Numbered from the stretch's first letter, positions 7,082-14,984 are shown. The stretch is 48,986 nt of DNA from a bacterium (GCA_021824345.1 JAKAKW010000010.1:1-48986), one strand, 5' to 3'. Notes: generated from the sequence alone by a model not told the origin. Translations and numbers: made by a program.

Positions 7082-8035
7082 ATGGCGGAGGACATAGAAG
7101 AAGAAAACACAAAAAAGCCGAAAACCGACATTGAAAAAAAGAAAAGGGAATTTTTGGAGTATTTGGAACTGGAAAAAGGGTCCAGTTTGAAGACGATTGA
7201 GAATTATGACCGTTATCTTTCCCGCTTTTTTGATTTTGCGGGCATAAAAAAAGCCGGCGATATCAGCGATGAAAATATCCGCGAGTTTCGACTGTATCTA
7301 AACAGGCAGAAAGGAAACAAAGTGCGCGGCCAAACGGAAGCCACCATGAAAAAAAACACTCAGAATTATTATCTGATCGCTTTGCGCGTATTTCTGAAAT
7401 ATTTGATGAAGCGGGACACTCCCGCCCTCTCCCCTGATCGCATAGAGTTGGCAAAAATCAAAGAGAGGGGCTTGGATTTGATTTCCCCGGAGGAGCTTTC
7501 CCGTCTATTGGACAGTCCGGAAGGAAAAGAATTGGGAGACATGCGCGATAAGGCGATTCTTGAGCTTTTCTTTTCCACCGGTTTGCGCGTTTCGGAACTT
7601 GCTTCACTCAACCGGGATTTGGATTTGTCCAAAGACGAGTTCTCCGTCCGGGGAAAGGGAGAAAAAGTGCGAGTGGTTTTTTTATCAGACAGCGCAAAGC
7701 GCGCCATAAAGGAATATTTGGCAAAACGCAAAGATATGGAAGAAGCCATGTTTGTAAATTTGCCGAAACAAGAGAAGGCTCCCGTTTCGCGCTTGACCAC
7801 GCGTTCAATTCAGAGGATCGTGAAACATTACGCAACCAAGGCTGGAATATCAAAGAAGGTAACTCCCCATATCCTGCGCCATTCTTTTGCTACCGATCTT
7901 CTGCGAAACGGAGCCGATATCCGGAGCGTGCAGATGATGCTGGGGCACGCAAACATATCTACCACTCAGATATATACTCATGTAACGGATAAACAATTAT
8001 TGGAGGTTCACAAGAAGTTTCACAGCAGGAAGTAA
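7082..8035 (+). CDS. xerD: Xer-type tyrosine recombinase
   Basis: 317 residues. The N-terminal SAM-like core-binding domain covers about residues 18-115 (FLEYLELEKGSSLKTIENYDRYL). The catalytic domain carries the full tyrosine-recombinase set: Arg in STGLRVSELASL, Lys in RGKGEKVR, HILRHSFATDLL, the second His in LGHANISTTQIYTH and the nucleophilic Tyr in QIYTHV. This is the XerC/XerD family that resolves chromosome dimers at dif; CPR genomes often have a single Xer protein, so I cannot choose between XerC and XerD. An integrase is less likely, as no att sites or mobile genes flank it. The N terminus has an extra ~18 charged residues. Element B begins at its stop codon. Confidence 0.9.
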   Translation: MAEDIEEENTKKPKTDIEKKKREFLEYLELEKGSSLKTIENYDRYLSRFFDFAGIKKAGDISDENIREFRLYLNRQKGNKVRGQTEATMKKNTQNYYLIALRVFLKYLMKRDTPALSPDRIELAKIKERGLDLISPEELSRLLDSPEGKELGDMRDKAILELFFSTGLRVSELASLNRDLDLSKDEFSVRGKGEKVRVVFLSDSAKRAIKEYLAKRKDMEEAMFVNLPKQEKAPVSRLTTRSIQRIVKHYATKAGISKKVTPHILRHSFATDLLRNGADIRSVQMMLGHANISTTQIYTHVTDKQLLEVHKKFHSRK

Positions 8036-8157
8036 GCACAGAGGGCAAGATATGTTCTTCTTCGGGTACGGGATTTTTCTTGCTAGAAAAATCCCTGAAG
8101 TTCTCGCGCCGTCGCGCTCGAAACCCCCTGCGAAAAACATGTCTTGCCCTCTGTGCT
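8035..8157. repeat. Nested palindromic element B
   Basis: 123-bp element between the recombinase and exonuclease genes. Its 22-bp arms (8035-8056, 8136-8157) pair with one T:G position. Inside are a 10-bp hairpin (GGGATTTTTC/GAAAAATCCC) and a small CGCG stem. The inner ends read TTCTTCGGGT (8058-8067) and ACCCCCTGCGAA (8123-8134). The left arm starts on the last base of the recombinase stop codon, and the right arm runs into the extended -10 of the exonuclease promoter. Confidence 0.78.
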
Positions 8158-8162
8158 ACAAT
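8154..8162 (+). promoter_or_regulatory. Extended -10 of the exonuclease III gene, leaderless type
   Basis: TGC-TACAAT ends 6 bases before the ATG at 8169. Its first four bases are part of the right arm of element B. Confidence 0.55.
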
Positions 8163-8168
8163 TTACTT

Positions 8169-8963
8169 ATGCGAATAATTTCCTGGAACGTAAACGGCAT
8201 ACGGGCGGTGCATAAAAAAGGATTGTTTTTGCCGTTTGTAAAAAAATACAAGCCGGATATTCTTTGCCTGCAGGAAACCAAAGCGGAGCAGAATCAGAGC
8301 CCGATTGACTTGCCTGATTACGAAGAGTATTGGAACTCGGCCGAGCGCAAAGGATACAGCGGGACAGCCATCTTCACCCGCGTGAAACCTAAAAAAATCA
8401 TGCTCGGTTTGCCGGAGGGGATAGAGAAAAAATACGATCTGGCTGATGATTATGGAGATCCGAACAAGGAGGGCAGGGTAATCGCTGCAGAATATGAAAA
8501 ATTTTTTGTGGTTTCCGTTTATACGCCAAACGCCAAAGATGATCTTTCTCGCCTTCCTCTTCGCCATAAGCAATGGGATCCGGCCTTTCTCGAATATATG
8601 AGATCACTGGACAAGAAAAAACCGGTAATATTTTGCGGGGATTTGAATGTCGCCCATACTCCGGACGATCTTGCTCATCCTAAAGCAAATGAAGGGAAGA
8701 AAGGTTTCACGAAGGAAGAGCGCGAAGGAATTGACAGAATTATCTCGGCCGGTTTCACGGATACGTTTCGCCTGTTTACAAAAGGCAACGGACACTACAG
8801 CTGGTGGAGCCATTTCGCCAACTCCCGCGCCCGGAACGTCGGCTGGCGCATAGACTACATTTTTGCGAGCATACGTTTGTCAAAAAAAGTGAAACAGGCG
8901 AAAATTTTGCCGGAAGTAATGGGCTCCGACCATTGCCCGGTGATGATTGAGATTTCGGAATAA
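8169..8963 (+). CDS. xth: Exonuclease III / AP endonuclease
   Basis: 264 residues from the ATG at 8169; a longer frame from 8052 would run through element B and is rejected. The ExoIII (EEP superfamily) motifs are all present: ISWNVNGIRA at the N terminus, DILCLQETK with the metal-binding Glu, CGDLNVAHTPDDL with the catalytic Asp and Asn, WRIDYIFAS, and GSDHCPV with the catalytic His. The enzyme cuts DNA 5' to abasic sites and has 3' repair exonuclease activity in base excision repair. An 11-residue loop around GFTKEEREGIDRII is typical of the ExoA branch. It is followed by a tRNA-Leu gene. Confidence 0.96.
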   Translation: MRIISWNVNGIRAVHKKGLFLPFVKKYKPDILCLQETKAEQNQSPIDLPDYEEYWNSAERKGYSGTAIFTRVKPKKIMLGLPEGIEKKYDLADDYGDPNKEGRVIAAEYEKFFVVSVYTPNAKDDLSRLPLRHKQWDPAFLEYMRSLDKKKPVIFCGDLNVAHTPDDLAHPKANEGKKGFTKEEREGIDRIISAGFTDTFRLFTKGNGHYSWWSHFANSRARNVGWRIDYIFASIRLSKKVKQAKILPEVMGSDHCPVMIEISE

Positions 8964-8990
8964 AATGATAGAATAGCGAAGCGAAAGCAT

Positions 8991-9072
8991 GCCGCGGTGG
9001 TGAAATTGGTAGACACGTACGCTTCAGGTGCGTATGGAGCAATCCATGGGAGTTCGAGTCTCCCCCGCGGCA
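8991..9072 (+). tRNA. tRNA-Leu (CAG)
   Basis: 82 nt. The acceptor stem GCCGCGG/CCGCGGC is perfect. The anticodon stem TACGC/GCGTA encloses loop TTCAGGT with anticodon CAG. The long variable arm and GTTCGAGTC T-arm are those of a class II leucine tRNA. The 3' CCA is not encoded (ACA follows). Confidence 0.96.
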
Positions 9073-9078
9073 CAAGGT

Positions 9079-9558
9079 CTACCCGTTTATTTTTACATTC
9101 AGTGAAATATCGGATTTTTTCTCTAAGGATCCATCGGGTCTTTTTTCTGATATCTTGTATGTGTAGACACCCGGTTTCGTTGCCGCAAAGACGTTTAAGG
9201 TAATTATGATTCGCAATCTACTTTTCCCGGTTTCAAATTTTATCTGATTTTCACTTGGGATCAATACTTTGTTTTCGGAGTCAATTATTTCAATAACTAG
9301 GGTTGAAATAAATTCATCCTCTGTCTCAGAAATATTCCTCTCAAGTAAAACAACAAGCGAATGTTCGAAGGGAACTAAAATCTTGTCCTGGGAATGACCG
9401 GTTTCTTGCCCGGGTAGCGCAGAACTTTGGGTTTTATTGATGGAAACTTCCTCAAGAACATTAAATATGCTCAATTGATTAGTTTGTTGATCCACAGAAG
9501 CGTTTTTGCATATTATTGACCAGAGCGCTTTAAAATGATTTTTTGTTTTCTTGTCCAT
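9079..9558 (-). CDS. Small protein, third gene of the toxin-antitoxin operon
   Basis: 159 residues. No signal peptide or membrane helix is seen. It starts [21 protein letters not shown] and continues as alternating beta-strand-like segments, ending in a [12 protein letters not shown] strand pair. The pattern of an opening 'C-x-x-A/S-x-x-D...N-x-L-x-I' strand followed by a beta sandwich recalls the DUF6941 type of uncharacterised protein; this is recognition by eye and uncertain. It begins 5 bases after the stop of the XRE regulator and is probably translated from the same mRNA, so a role in the same module is inferred. No catalytic residues are identifiable. Confidence 0.7.
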   Translation of the reverse strand: MDKKTKNHFKALWSIICKNASVDQQTNQLSIFNVLEEVSINKTQSSALPGQETGHSQDKILVPFEHSLVVLLERNISETEDEFISTLVIEIIDSENKVLIPSENQIKFETGKSRLRIIITLNVFAATKPGVYTYKISEKRPDGSLEKKSDISLNVKING

Positions 9559-9563
9559 AATAA

Positions 9564-9947
9564 TTATTTATGCGTTAAGACACTAAACCGGGAAGAGGAT
9601 GAATCAGACTTGCTAACTGTGCAATATGGTGAGAGCATTTCCCTATCGTTAATTATCTCCAATCTCTCAGTTCCTTCCCTATTTTCCATAAAACCGAATT
9701 TTGGAAAAAGAAAATCGGTTTTAATCGCTTTGGCAATCTTATAAAGAAATTCAATGCTTGCGATCATTTTTCCATTTTCTGCTCTTGCCACACTCGGCTG
9801 CTGAGTCCCAATTTTTTCAGCAAGCTCCGCTTGAGACAAACCTGAGTGAATTCTGGCAGCGGTAATAAGTCCTCCTACCTTTATAGCAATTATTTCCTTA
9901 TCAGATAAATTGACACTATTCTCTTTAAAGTATTTCTTGAAGTCCAT
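9564..9947 (-). CDS. XRE-family antitoxin (HigA-like)
   Basis: 127 residues with a Cro/cI helix-turn-helix at about residues 25-80 (ITAARIHSGLSQAELAEKIG, then TQQPSVARAENGK as the recognition helix). HigA-type antitoxins have this HTH and follow the toxin gene. Here the start overlaps the toxin gene by 23 bases, which implies translational coupling. The C-terminal ~40 residues are polar and likely flexible. It probably represses its own operon through the palindrome at 10371-10382. Confidence 0.85.
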   Translation of the reverse strand: MDFKKYFKENSVNLSDKEIIAIKVGGLITAARIHSGLSQAELAEKIGTQQPSVARAENGKMIASIEFLYKIAKAIKTDFLFPKFGFMENREGTERLEIINDREMLSPYCTVSKSDSSSSRFSVLTHK

Positions 9948-10338
9948 TTTGGTTATTTAAATAATTAATAAATTCCGCTACTCGCCCCCGTGCCGCATCC
10001 CTATGCCTATTTTTTATGCATTGTTCCTTCTTTTTGAAAGCGTATAAAGCATAAAAAGTGTGAAATCCGTCTTCTCTGATTAAGCAACCTAAAAACCTTA
10101 TCTCATTTTTCCGGTAAAGATGAAATTTTAATTCCCACATATTCCTTTCACTCTTTACCTTCTCTAGATCACCTAGAGCTTGTACGCGGGTTATTGCCTC
10201 TTGGACATATTTTTTCATTTTTTCTTCTAATGAAGCGAAAAGAAATTTATCCTTCCTGTTCATTGTTTTCAATAAGTCTCTTTCTACCCGGCAAATTCTA
10301 TCTTCGGTAATCCAAAGGTCTATTGACCACTTTTCCAT
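9925..10338 (-). CDS. RelE/HigB-like toxin (Gp49 type)
   Basis: 137 residues. The central region MWELKFHLYRKNEIRFLGCL followed by FYALYAFKKKEQ and a final helix ARGRVAEFINYL matches the HigB/Gp49-like branch of the RelE superfamily, which cleaves mRNA on the ribosome. The characteristic basic KKK segment after the last strand is present. The N-terminal ~45 residues are longer than in minimal HigB. The toxin-first gene order with an overlapping XRE gene is typical of HigBA. Whether it is active is not known. Confidence 0.83.
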   Translation of the reverse strand: MEKWSIDLWITEDRICRVERDLLKTMNRKDKFLFASLEEKMKKYVQEAITRVQALGDLEKVKSERNMWELKFHLYRKNEIRFLGCLIREDGFHTFYALYAFKKKEQCIKNRHRDAARGRVAEFINYLNNQNGLQEIL

Positions 10339-10370
10339 TTGATATTTTCGACCTTAATAATAACATATAA

Positions 10371-10403
10371 GGTATATATACCAAATCCGTTATATAAATG
10401 CAA
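10371..10403 (-). promoter_or_regulatory. Toxin-antitoxin promoter and operator
   Basis: On the minus strand, -35 TTGCAT (10403-10398), a 17-bp spacer and -10 TATATA (10380-10375). The -10 lies inside the perfect 12-bp palindrome GGTATATATACC (10371-10382). A further ACCTTA/TAAGGT pair (10351-10373) partly overlaps it. Repression by the XRE antitoxin at these sites is inferred. Confidence 0.6.
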
Positions 10404-10418
10404 TATTGACTACAAAGT

Positions 10419-11222
10419 CTAGGTATGATGTAAAAAAATTCGAATAATCCGAGTTTTTTCCAAAAACCATTTGGCGGAAAGTTTTTTTACGTTGGCGGTG
10501 ATGTCGGTCACTAAAATTTTTGCGGTGCTCTTTTGGGAAAGCTTGCCGGATATTTGGGAGTGCAGACGAAGATATTCTTTCAATTTCCGCGGGACTATCT
10601 CGTCTTGGGAAATTATTTTCACTTTCTTGCCGGCGATCCGGCGTATTTGCGATTTAAAAAAAGGATAATGGGTGCATCCGAGCACTATCGCTTCCGGTTT
10701 TTTGGCAAGGAGCGGTTTCAAGTATTTGCCGATAAATTTTTCCGCCAGTTTTTTTTCTCCTTCCTCGGCCAAAGGCACCAGCATCGGAGCGGGGTTTTGA
10801 AAAACTTCCGCTTTTCGGTTTTTCTTCAAAATTTCTCTGGAAAAACTGCCGGAAGCCACGGTGCCGGCGGTGGCCAATACTCCGATCCGCGAGTATTTTG
10901 CCGCCTCTTCGGCGGCGGGAATGAGAACGCCCAAAATTTTCCGGCCTGGAAAATTTTGGGCCAGGTATTCCTTCTGCAATTTTCGCAATGCTCTGGCAGA
11001 AGCGGTATTGCAGGCCACGATTACGACGGCGCAATTTTCTTTCCGGAATAGATAGTCCACGCATTCTCGGGCAAATTCATATACCGCATCATGGGAACGG
11101 TTCCCGTATGGCACTCTTTTGGTATCGCCCAAATACGCGTAGTCATATTTAGGCATTTCCCGGCGTATGGCTTTGGCTATAATCAGTCCGCCCAGCCCCG
11201 AATCAAAAATTCCTATCTTCAT
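10419..11222 (-). CDS. murI: Glutamate racemase
   Basis: 267 residues from the ATG at 11222. The motifs are GIFDSGLGGLIIAKAI at the N terminus (substrate-binding Asp and Ser), GDTKRVPYGNR, VVIVACNTASARAL with the first catalytic Cys, and VLGCTHYPFF with the second. It makes D-glutamate for peptidoglycan. The earlier TTG-started extension to 11282 is not supported; a TGC-TAATAT extended -10 ends 7 bases before the chosen ATG. Its presence with YraN-independent cell-wall genes (LysM-M23 peptidase, penicillin-binding protein) argues for a peptidoglycan wall. Confidence 0.95.
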   Translation of the reverse strand: MKIGIFDSGLGGLIIAKAIRREMPKYDYAYLGDTKRVPYGNRSHDAVYEFARECVDYLFRKENCAVVIVACNTASARALRKLQKEYLAQNFPGRKILGVLIPAAEEAAKYSRIGVLATAGTVASGSFSREILKKNRKAEVFQNPAPMLVPLAEEGEKKLAEKFIGKYLKPLLAKKPEAIVLGCTHYPFFKSQIRRIAGKKVKIISQDEIVPRKLKEYLRLHSQISGKLSQKSTAKILVTDITANVKKLSAKWFLEKTRIIRIFLHHT

Positions 11223-11229
11223 GAGTTTA

Positions 11230-11238
11230 ATATTAGCA
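11230..11238 (-). promoter_or_regulatory. Extended -10 of murI, near-leaderless
   Basis: TGC-TAATAT on the minus strand ends 7 bases upstream of the murI ATG. Confidence 0.5.
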
Positions 11239-11275
11239 CACCTTGCAAATCGCCTTATCGTTTTTATTAAAAAAC

Positions 11276-11304
11276 TTGACATTATCTTTACACAGTTATA
11301 CTAT
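11276..11304 (+). promoter_or_regulatory. Promoter of the acylphosphatase-like gene
   Basis: A perfect -35 TTGACA (11276-11281) precedes an AT-rich stretch that contains TATACT (15-bp spacer) and TACTAT (17-bp spacer); I cannot decide between them. Unlike most promoters here it would give a leader of about 90 bases. That leader contains a small CCCGA/TCGGG hairpin. Confidence 0.55.
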
Positions 11305-11400
11305 TAATAGTGTAATTAATTTCTACCTGCCCGGCAGTTCAGATCGGATACTCACGCATAATGGGCCCTCCCGAGTCCAAATAAATCGGGACAAAGAGCT

Positions 11401-11709
11401 ATGCATAAACGTATCGAGTGCGGAATGGCCGGAAAATCAATAAGGTTTGATTATCTTTTATGGGTCAAAAAACTGGCTGACCGCTACGGCCTTTCCGGCA
11501 TCGCTTTCATTAAGGAAGACGGAAGCATAAAAGTGGTGGCGGAAGGAGAAGAAAAACCGCTTTATAAGTTTGCTTGCAAGCTTAACAAAGGGCACCTATG
11601 GCATGATATCGAGAATTTTTACATTGACTGGTCGGATGCCAGCGGAGAATTCCCGGATTTCCGGGTAGTGGAAGGAGAGGAAGCGGAAAAATTTGAAGAC
11701 ATGATGTAA
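11401..11709 (+). CDS. Acylphosphatase-fold protein lacking catalytic residues
   Basis: 102 residues, the size of acylphosphatase plus a short acidic tail. The order of elements fits the family: strand 1 KRIECGMAGK, helix LLWVKKLADRYGLSG, strand GSIKVVAEGEE, helix KPLYKFACKL, and the last strand FPDFRVVEGE. In active enzymes the first loop is GxVQGVxFR with a phosphate-binding Arg, and the strand after the helix ends in an Asn. Here the loop is shortened to GKSIRFD, the Arg position is Asp, and AFIKED replaces the Asn strand. Hydrolysis of acyl phosphates is therefore unlikely; a binding or regulatory role is inferred. A terminator follows at once. Confidence 0.7.
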   Translation: MHKRIECGMAGKSIRFDYLLWVKKLADRYGLSGIAFIKEDGSIKVVAEGEEKPLYKFACKLNKGHLWHDIENFYIDWSDASGEFPDFRVVEGEEAEKFEDMM

Positions 11710-11711
11710 AA

Positions 11712-11738
11712 AGGGAAACACTGGAGTTTCCTTTTTTT
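11712..11738 (+). terminator. Intrinsic terminator after the acylphosphatase-like gene
   Basis: GGAAAC/GTTTCC stem, extended by A-T pairs, with a 6-base loop and a run of seven T. Confidence 0.85.
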
Positions 11739-11744
11739 ATTTCC

Positions 11745-11750
11745 TAAAAT
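11745..11750 (+). promoter_or_regulatory. -10 of the Cys-rich protein gene, leaderless type
   Basis: TAAAAT ends exactly 6 bases before the GTG start at 11757, just past the T-run of the preceding terminator. Confidence 0.5.
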
Positions 11751-11756
11751 ATAACT

Positions 11757-13433
11757 GTGCAAAAAACCTGCCAAAACTGCGGAAAAAATTTTGAAATCCC
11801 GAAAAAGGATCAGGACTTTTACGAACGGGTAAGCTCCCCCGCCCCGAATTACTGCCCCGATTGCCGAATGCAGAGGCGCCTATCTTTCCGCAACGAGCGC
11901 ACCTTGTACAAAAGGCCTTGCAGTATGTGCAAAAAATCGATTGTTTCCCTGTATCCTGAGAACACAGAGTTTCCGGTATACTGCCACGACTGCTGGTGGA
12001 GCGACAAATGGGACGGCCGGGATTCCGCCTTGGACTATGACTCGTCCAAGCCGTTTTTTGATCAATTCGCGGAACTCATTAAAAAAGTGCCTCGCCTGGC
12101 CCTGAATGTGATCACTAGCACAAACAGCGAATACACCAACAATTCCGGAGACAACAAGAACTGCTATTTGATTTTCGCAGCTGAACAAAACGAAGATTGC
12201 ATGTACGGCCGGCTTATACAGCATTGCAAAGGTTCCGTAGACTGCGCTTTCCTATATGATTCCGAATTGTGCTACGAGTGTCTGGACTGCCGGGGACTTT
12301 ACAATTCCATGTACTGCGAACGATGCCAGTCCAGCACGGATCTATGCTTCTGTTTTGACATGCGAGACTCCAACAACTGCCTTTTCTGCTCGGGCGGACG
12401 GCATATGGCCAATTCCGTCTTTAACAAAAAAGTTTCCAAGGAGGAATTTCTGGAAAAGAAAAGGGAAATCTTTTCTTCACATGAGAAGCTTGAAGAAGCG
12501 AAGAAAAAGTTCAAAGAGCTGAAAGGCAAGTCTTTGGTAAAATACGCTTATGCCACAAAGTGCAATGACGCTACCGGCGATTACATGTTTAACTGCCATG
12601 AGGCAAGACGGCTATTTGACGCTTCAAATGCAAAGGCATGCGCGTATTTGGCGGACGCTGAAGATCCTATAGATACTTATGACGGGAATAATATATATTA
12701 CAAACCGGAACTCTGCTATGACTTAATGGGCATATTGCAATGTTACAGCGTTAAACATTCTTCCTACGTTTTTTACTGCAATAATATTGAATATTGCGAC
12801 AGCTCCTACAACCTCGCGAACTGTTTCGGTTGCAACGGACTGAAAAAGGGAGAATATATGATTCTAAACAAACAATACGGAAAGGAAGAATATGAAAAAA
12901 TAAAATCAGAAATAGTGGAAAGCATGAAAAAGGAAAAAACATATGGAGATTTCTTCCCTCCCCGCTTAAGCCCGTTCGGTTACAATGAAACCTTGGCCAA
13001 AGAATACTTCCCGATGGAAGAAAAAGAAGCTGAAGAGAAAAAATTCAACTGGCAGAAGAACGCGACGGGTACCTACGGCAAGGAGACGATAAAAGAAATT
13101 CCGAAAACTATTGAAGAAGTGGGAGAAAATGCGCTGAAGGAAGTATTTGCCTGCGAAGAATGCAAGAAGAACTTCCGTCTGACAAAATCCGAGCTTGATT
13201 TCTACAAGCGCATGGGCATTCCCCTTCCGCACAAAGACTTTGAGTGCCGGCACCATGAACGGATGTCGGAGCGCAATCCCCGCAAGCTTTGGCATCGACA
13301 GTGCATGTGCGACAAAACCGGCCACCCGGGACACTCCGGCAGAAAATGCGGAAACGAATTTGAAACCAGCTACTCCCTCGACCGTCCGGAAACGGTCTAC
13401 TGTGAAGAATGCTATCAGCAAGAGGTATCGTAA
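11757..13433 (+). CDS. Large Cys-rich zinc-ribbon protein
   Basis: 558 residues from a GTG start. The N-terminal zinc ribbon (CQNCGKNF ... CPDC) is followed by a second one (CSMCKKS ... CHDCWW). A central region, about residues 110-360, has dense Cys and Tyr/Asn turns in a loose repeat (NCYL, DCMYG, CAFLYDSELCYEC, CLFCSGG). Near the C terminus are CEECKKNF, then ECRHHERM, CMCDKTGHPGH and CEECYQ. The ribbons resemble those of nucleic-acid-binding proteins; metal binding is clear, function is not. Such proteins recur in CPR genomes. It contains no signal peptide and is probably cytoplasmic. Confidence 0.8.
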   Translation: MQKTCQNCGKNFEIPKKDQDFYERVSSPAPNYCPDCRMQRRLSFRNERTLYKRPCSMCKKSIVSLYPENTEFPVYCHDCWWSDKWDGRDSALDYDSSKPFFDQFAELIKKVPRLALNVITSTNSEYTNNSGDNKNCYLIFAAEQNEDCMYGRLIQHCKGSVDCAFLYDSELCYECLDCRGLYNSMYCERCQSSTDLCFCFDMRDSNNCLFCSGGRHMANSVFNKKVSKEEFLEKKREIFSSHEKLEEAKKKFKELKGKSLVKYAYATKCNDATGDYMFNCHEARRLFDASNAKACAYLADAEDPIDTYDGNNIYYKPELCYDLMGILQCYSVKHSSYVFYCNNIEYCDSSYNLANCFGCNGLKKGEYMILNKQYGKEEYEKIKSEIVESMKKEKTYGDFFPPRLSPFGYNETLAKEYFPMEEKEAEEKKFNWQKNATGTYGKETIKEIPKTIEEVGENALKEVFACEECKKNFRLTKSELDFYKRMGIPLPHKDFECRHHERMSERNPRKLWHRQCMCDKTGHPGHSGRKCGNEFETSYSLDRPETVYCEECYQQEVS

Positions 13434-13458
13434 GATTTATTAATTACACCACACAAAT

Positions 13459-13490
13459 AATTTCCGACGTGGCAGGTCGAAATTTTCTAT
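13459..13490. terminator. Weak hairpin between convergent genes
   Basis: AATTTCCGAC (13459-13468) pairs with GTCGAAATT (13476-13484) with one bulge, and a T-rich stretch follows on the plus strand. It may end both convergent transcripts. Confidence 0.45.
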
Positions 13491-14914
13491 TTTCGTCCTT
13501 CGTTTAGGTTTTTAGCTTCTTCTACTTCGGAAAAAAGCGCCGAATCCACCCAGCCGAACCCGTTCCATCTGGAATATACTGAGTGGGCAACATAGTTGTA
13601 TTCCTGCCTAGCTTTTCCAGGTTTTCTCACCTTCACGACAGGAGAATTCTCGGTTTCAGTAAGATTATGAATTATTGTCCTTTCACTTTTCCCTGATAGT
13701 TTCGCAGCATCTTTCACAAATTCCAGAAAAACAGACTCCGGGCACGCACCGTCTAGCCTTGTGCGCGCAGTGACAAATTTGACTACATTATAAGTATAAT
13801 GGTCCATCTTTCCCGTCTCGTTTTTGTTGTCGGGCGCAACCAATTGAATTTCAAATTGTCTGGCGGACTGAGCCAAAGTTATGAATTTCCCATCTTTCTC
13901 CACGGGCTGAAGAATGCCTTTTATCAAAAGCGCCTCAAAGTCTCCCATAGAAGTGGGGTTTGAATCTCCCTCCTCCATCATAAATTCATTTTTTGAAAGA
14001 ACCTCTGATAGATATTCCCCAAGTTTCGCCTTTTGTTCTTCCGATAAGAATGATTTATTTTCAACCGTAATAAAACCGGCTTTCATGGAACCGGTAAGCC
14101 ACTTGGCAAGGATTGGCGCAAGTTCTACCGCCTTGTCTCTGTCTATTGTAATTCTGGAAGCAATACCATCTTTCAAGGCAGTGGCTGCGTTAGCTTCCAC
14201 TCTGGTAATATAACGAAGCATCGCCCTTTCCAAATCTTTTCCTCTTGAGGCGATTGATCCTCTCAGCCCGCCATGAGAAGCAGCGTAGAATTTTTTGCCC
14301 TCGGAATCCTCCTTGGTAAGCACAAGTGGAGTATCTTCCTTTTTGCGAACGACGGAAACAGGCGCTACCATGCTATTCTCAAACACCGCAGTAGCTTCCT
14401 TCAGAACTTCAGCATCATTTTTCAATGTTTCGTAGGCCACTATGGTCGCTTTTACCAAACGGCAGTATAGCAATGACCTGCTTAGCCCCTTCTGCCCGTT
14501 CACTAAAACAGTCTTTTTCATTAAATCAAAAATATCTTTCTTGGAAGTTATAGATGCAGGCCCTATATTAATTTCCTCGTCTTTATATTTAAGAGTATCT
14601 TTCAAAAAATTCTTGCCCTGTTGATATGCATAATCCAGTACTTTGTAAACATCTTTTGATTCCGGGGAATCTCCGTTTTTTAGAATCATTTCAGGATCAA
14701 TATCCAGCTCCCTGTTTATCCATTTCAAAAAATCTTCCTCAGCAGACCCTTCCCTCAGCCCCTGAAAATCAATTGCTGTCGGCCTTTTCTCCGGATCTAT
14801 ATCGTCAAACTGGCCCTTCAACAGGAAAAGCATCCAATCATACTTGCGCAAGGTGACTTCCATACCCTGTTCCGGAGGCAATATTCTTTTTTCTGGAATC
14901 GCTTCAAGCTTCAT
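13487..14914 (-). CDS. Uncharacterised 475-residue protein
   Basis: I do not recognise this protein with confidence. It is soluble, alpha-rich and highly charged. The start is set at the second ATG (14914) because a TAATGT hexamer lies 6 bases upstream; the ATG at 14920 is possible. The central stretch GLRGSIASRGKDLERAMLRY followed by ALKDGIASRITIDR faintly recalls the start of RelA/SpoT nucleotidyltransferase domains ('KSRIKSPESI ... DLIGIRI'), but the catalytic residues cannot be confirmed. The C-terminal region SVYSRWNGFGWVDSALF is aromatic-rich. Neighbours are convergent (Cys-rich gene) or divergent (membrane protein gene) and offer no hint. Confidence 0.65.
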   Translation of the reverse strand: MKLEAIPEKRILPPEQGMEVTLRKYDWMLFLLKGQFDDIDPEKRPTAIDFQGLREGSAEEDFLKWINRELDIDPEMILKNGDSPESKDVYKVLDYAYQQGKNFLKDTLKYKDEEINIGPASITSKKDIFDLMKKTVLVNGQKGLSRSLLYCRLVKATIVAYETLKNDAEVLKEATAVFENSMVAPVSVVRKKEDTPLVLTKEDSEGKKFYAASHGGLRGSIASRGKDLERAMLRYITRVEANAATALKDGIASRITIDRDKAVELAPILAKWLTGSMKAGFITVENKSFLSEEQKAKLGEYLSEVLSKNEFMMEEGDSNPTSMGDFEALLIKGILQPVEKDGKFITLAQSARQFEIQLVAPDNKNETGKMDHYTYNVVKFVTARTRLDGACPESVFLEFVKDAAKLSGKSERTIIHNLTETENSPVVKVRKPGKARQEYNYVAHSVYSRWNGFGWVDSALFSEVEEAKNLNEGRK

Positions 14915-14984
14915 GCTCATACATTATTCCACGCAATTTATATTACGCAACTGTCTCCCCTGTATGAAAGCTATCCTGTTTTTG

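Noticed and set aside
7082-8035. Integrase of a mobile element
   Set aside because: The gene lies among core genes without flanking repeats or cargo, and a chromosomal Xer role explains it.
8052-8168. N-terminal extension of exonuclease III from an upstream ATG
   Set aside because: The extension runs through element B, has no match to the family, and the -10 box lies inside it, 6 bases before the chosen ATG.
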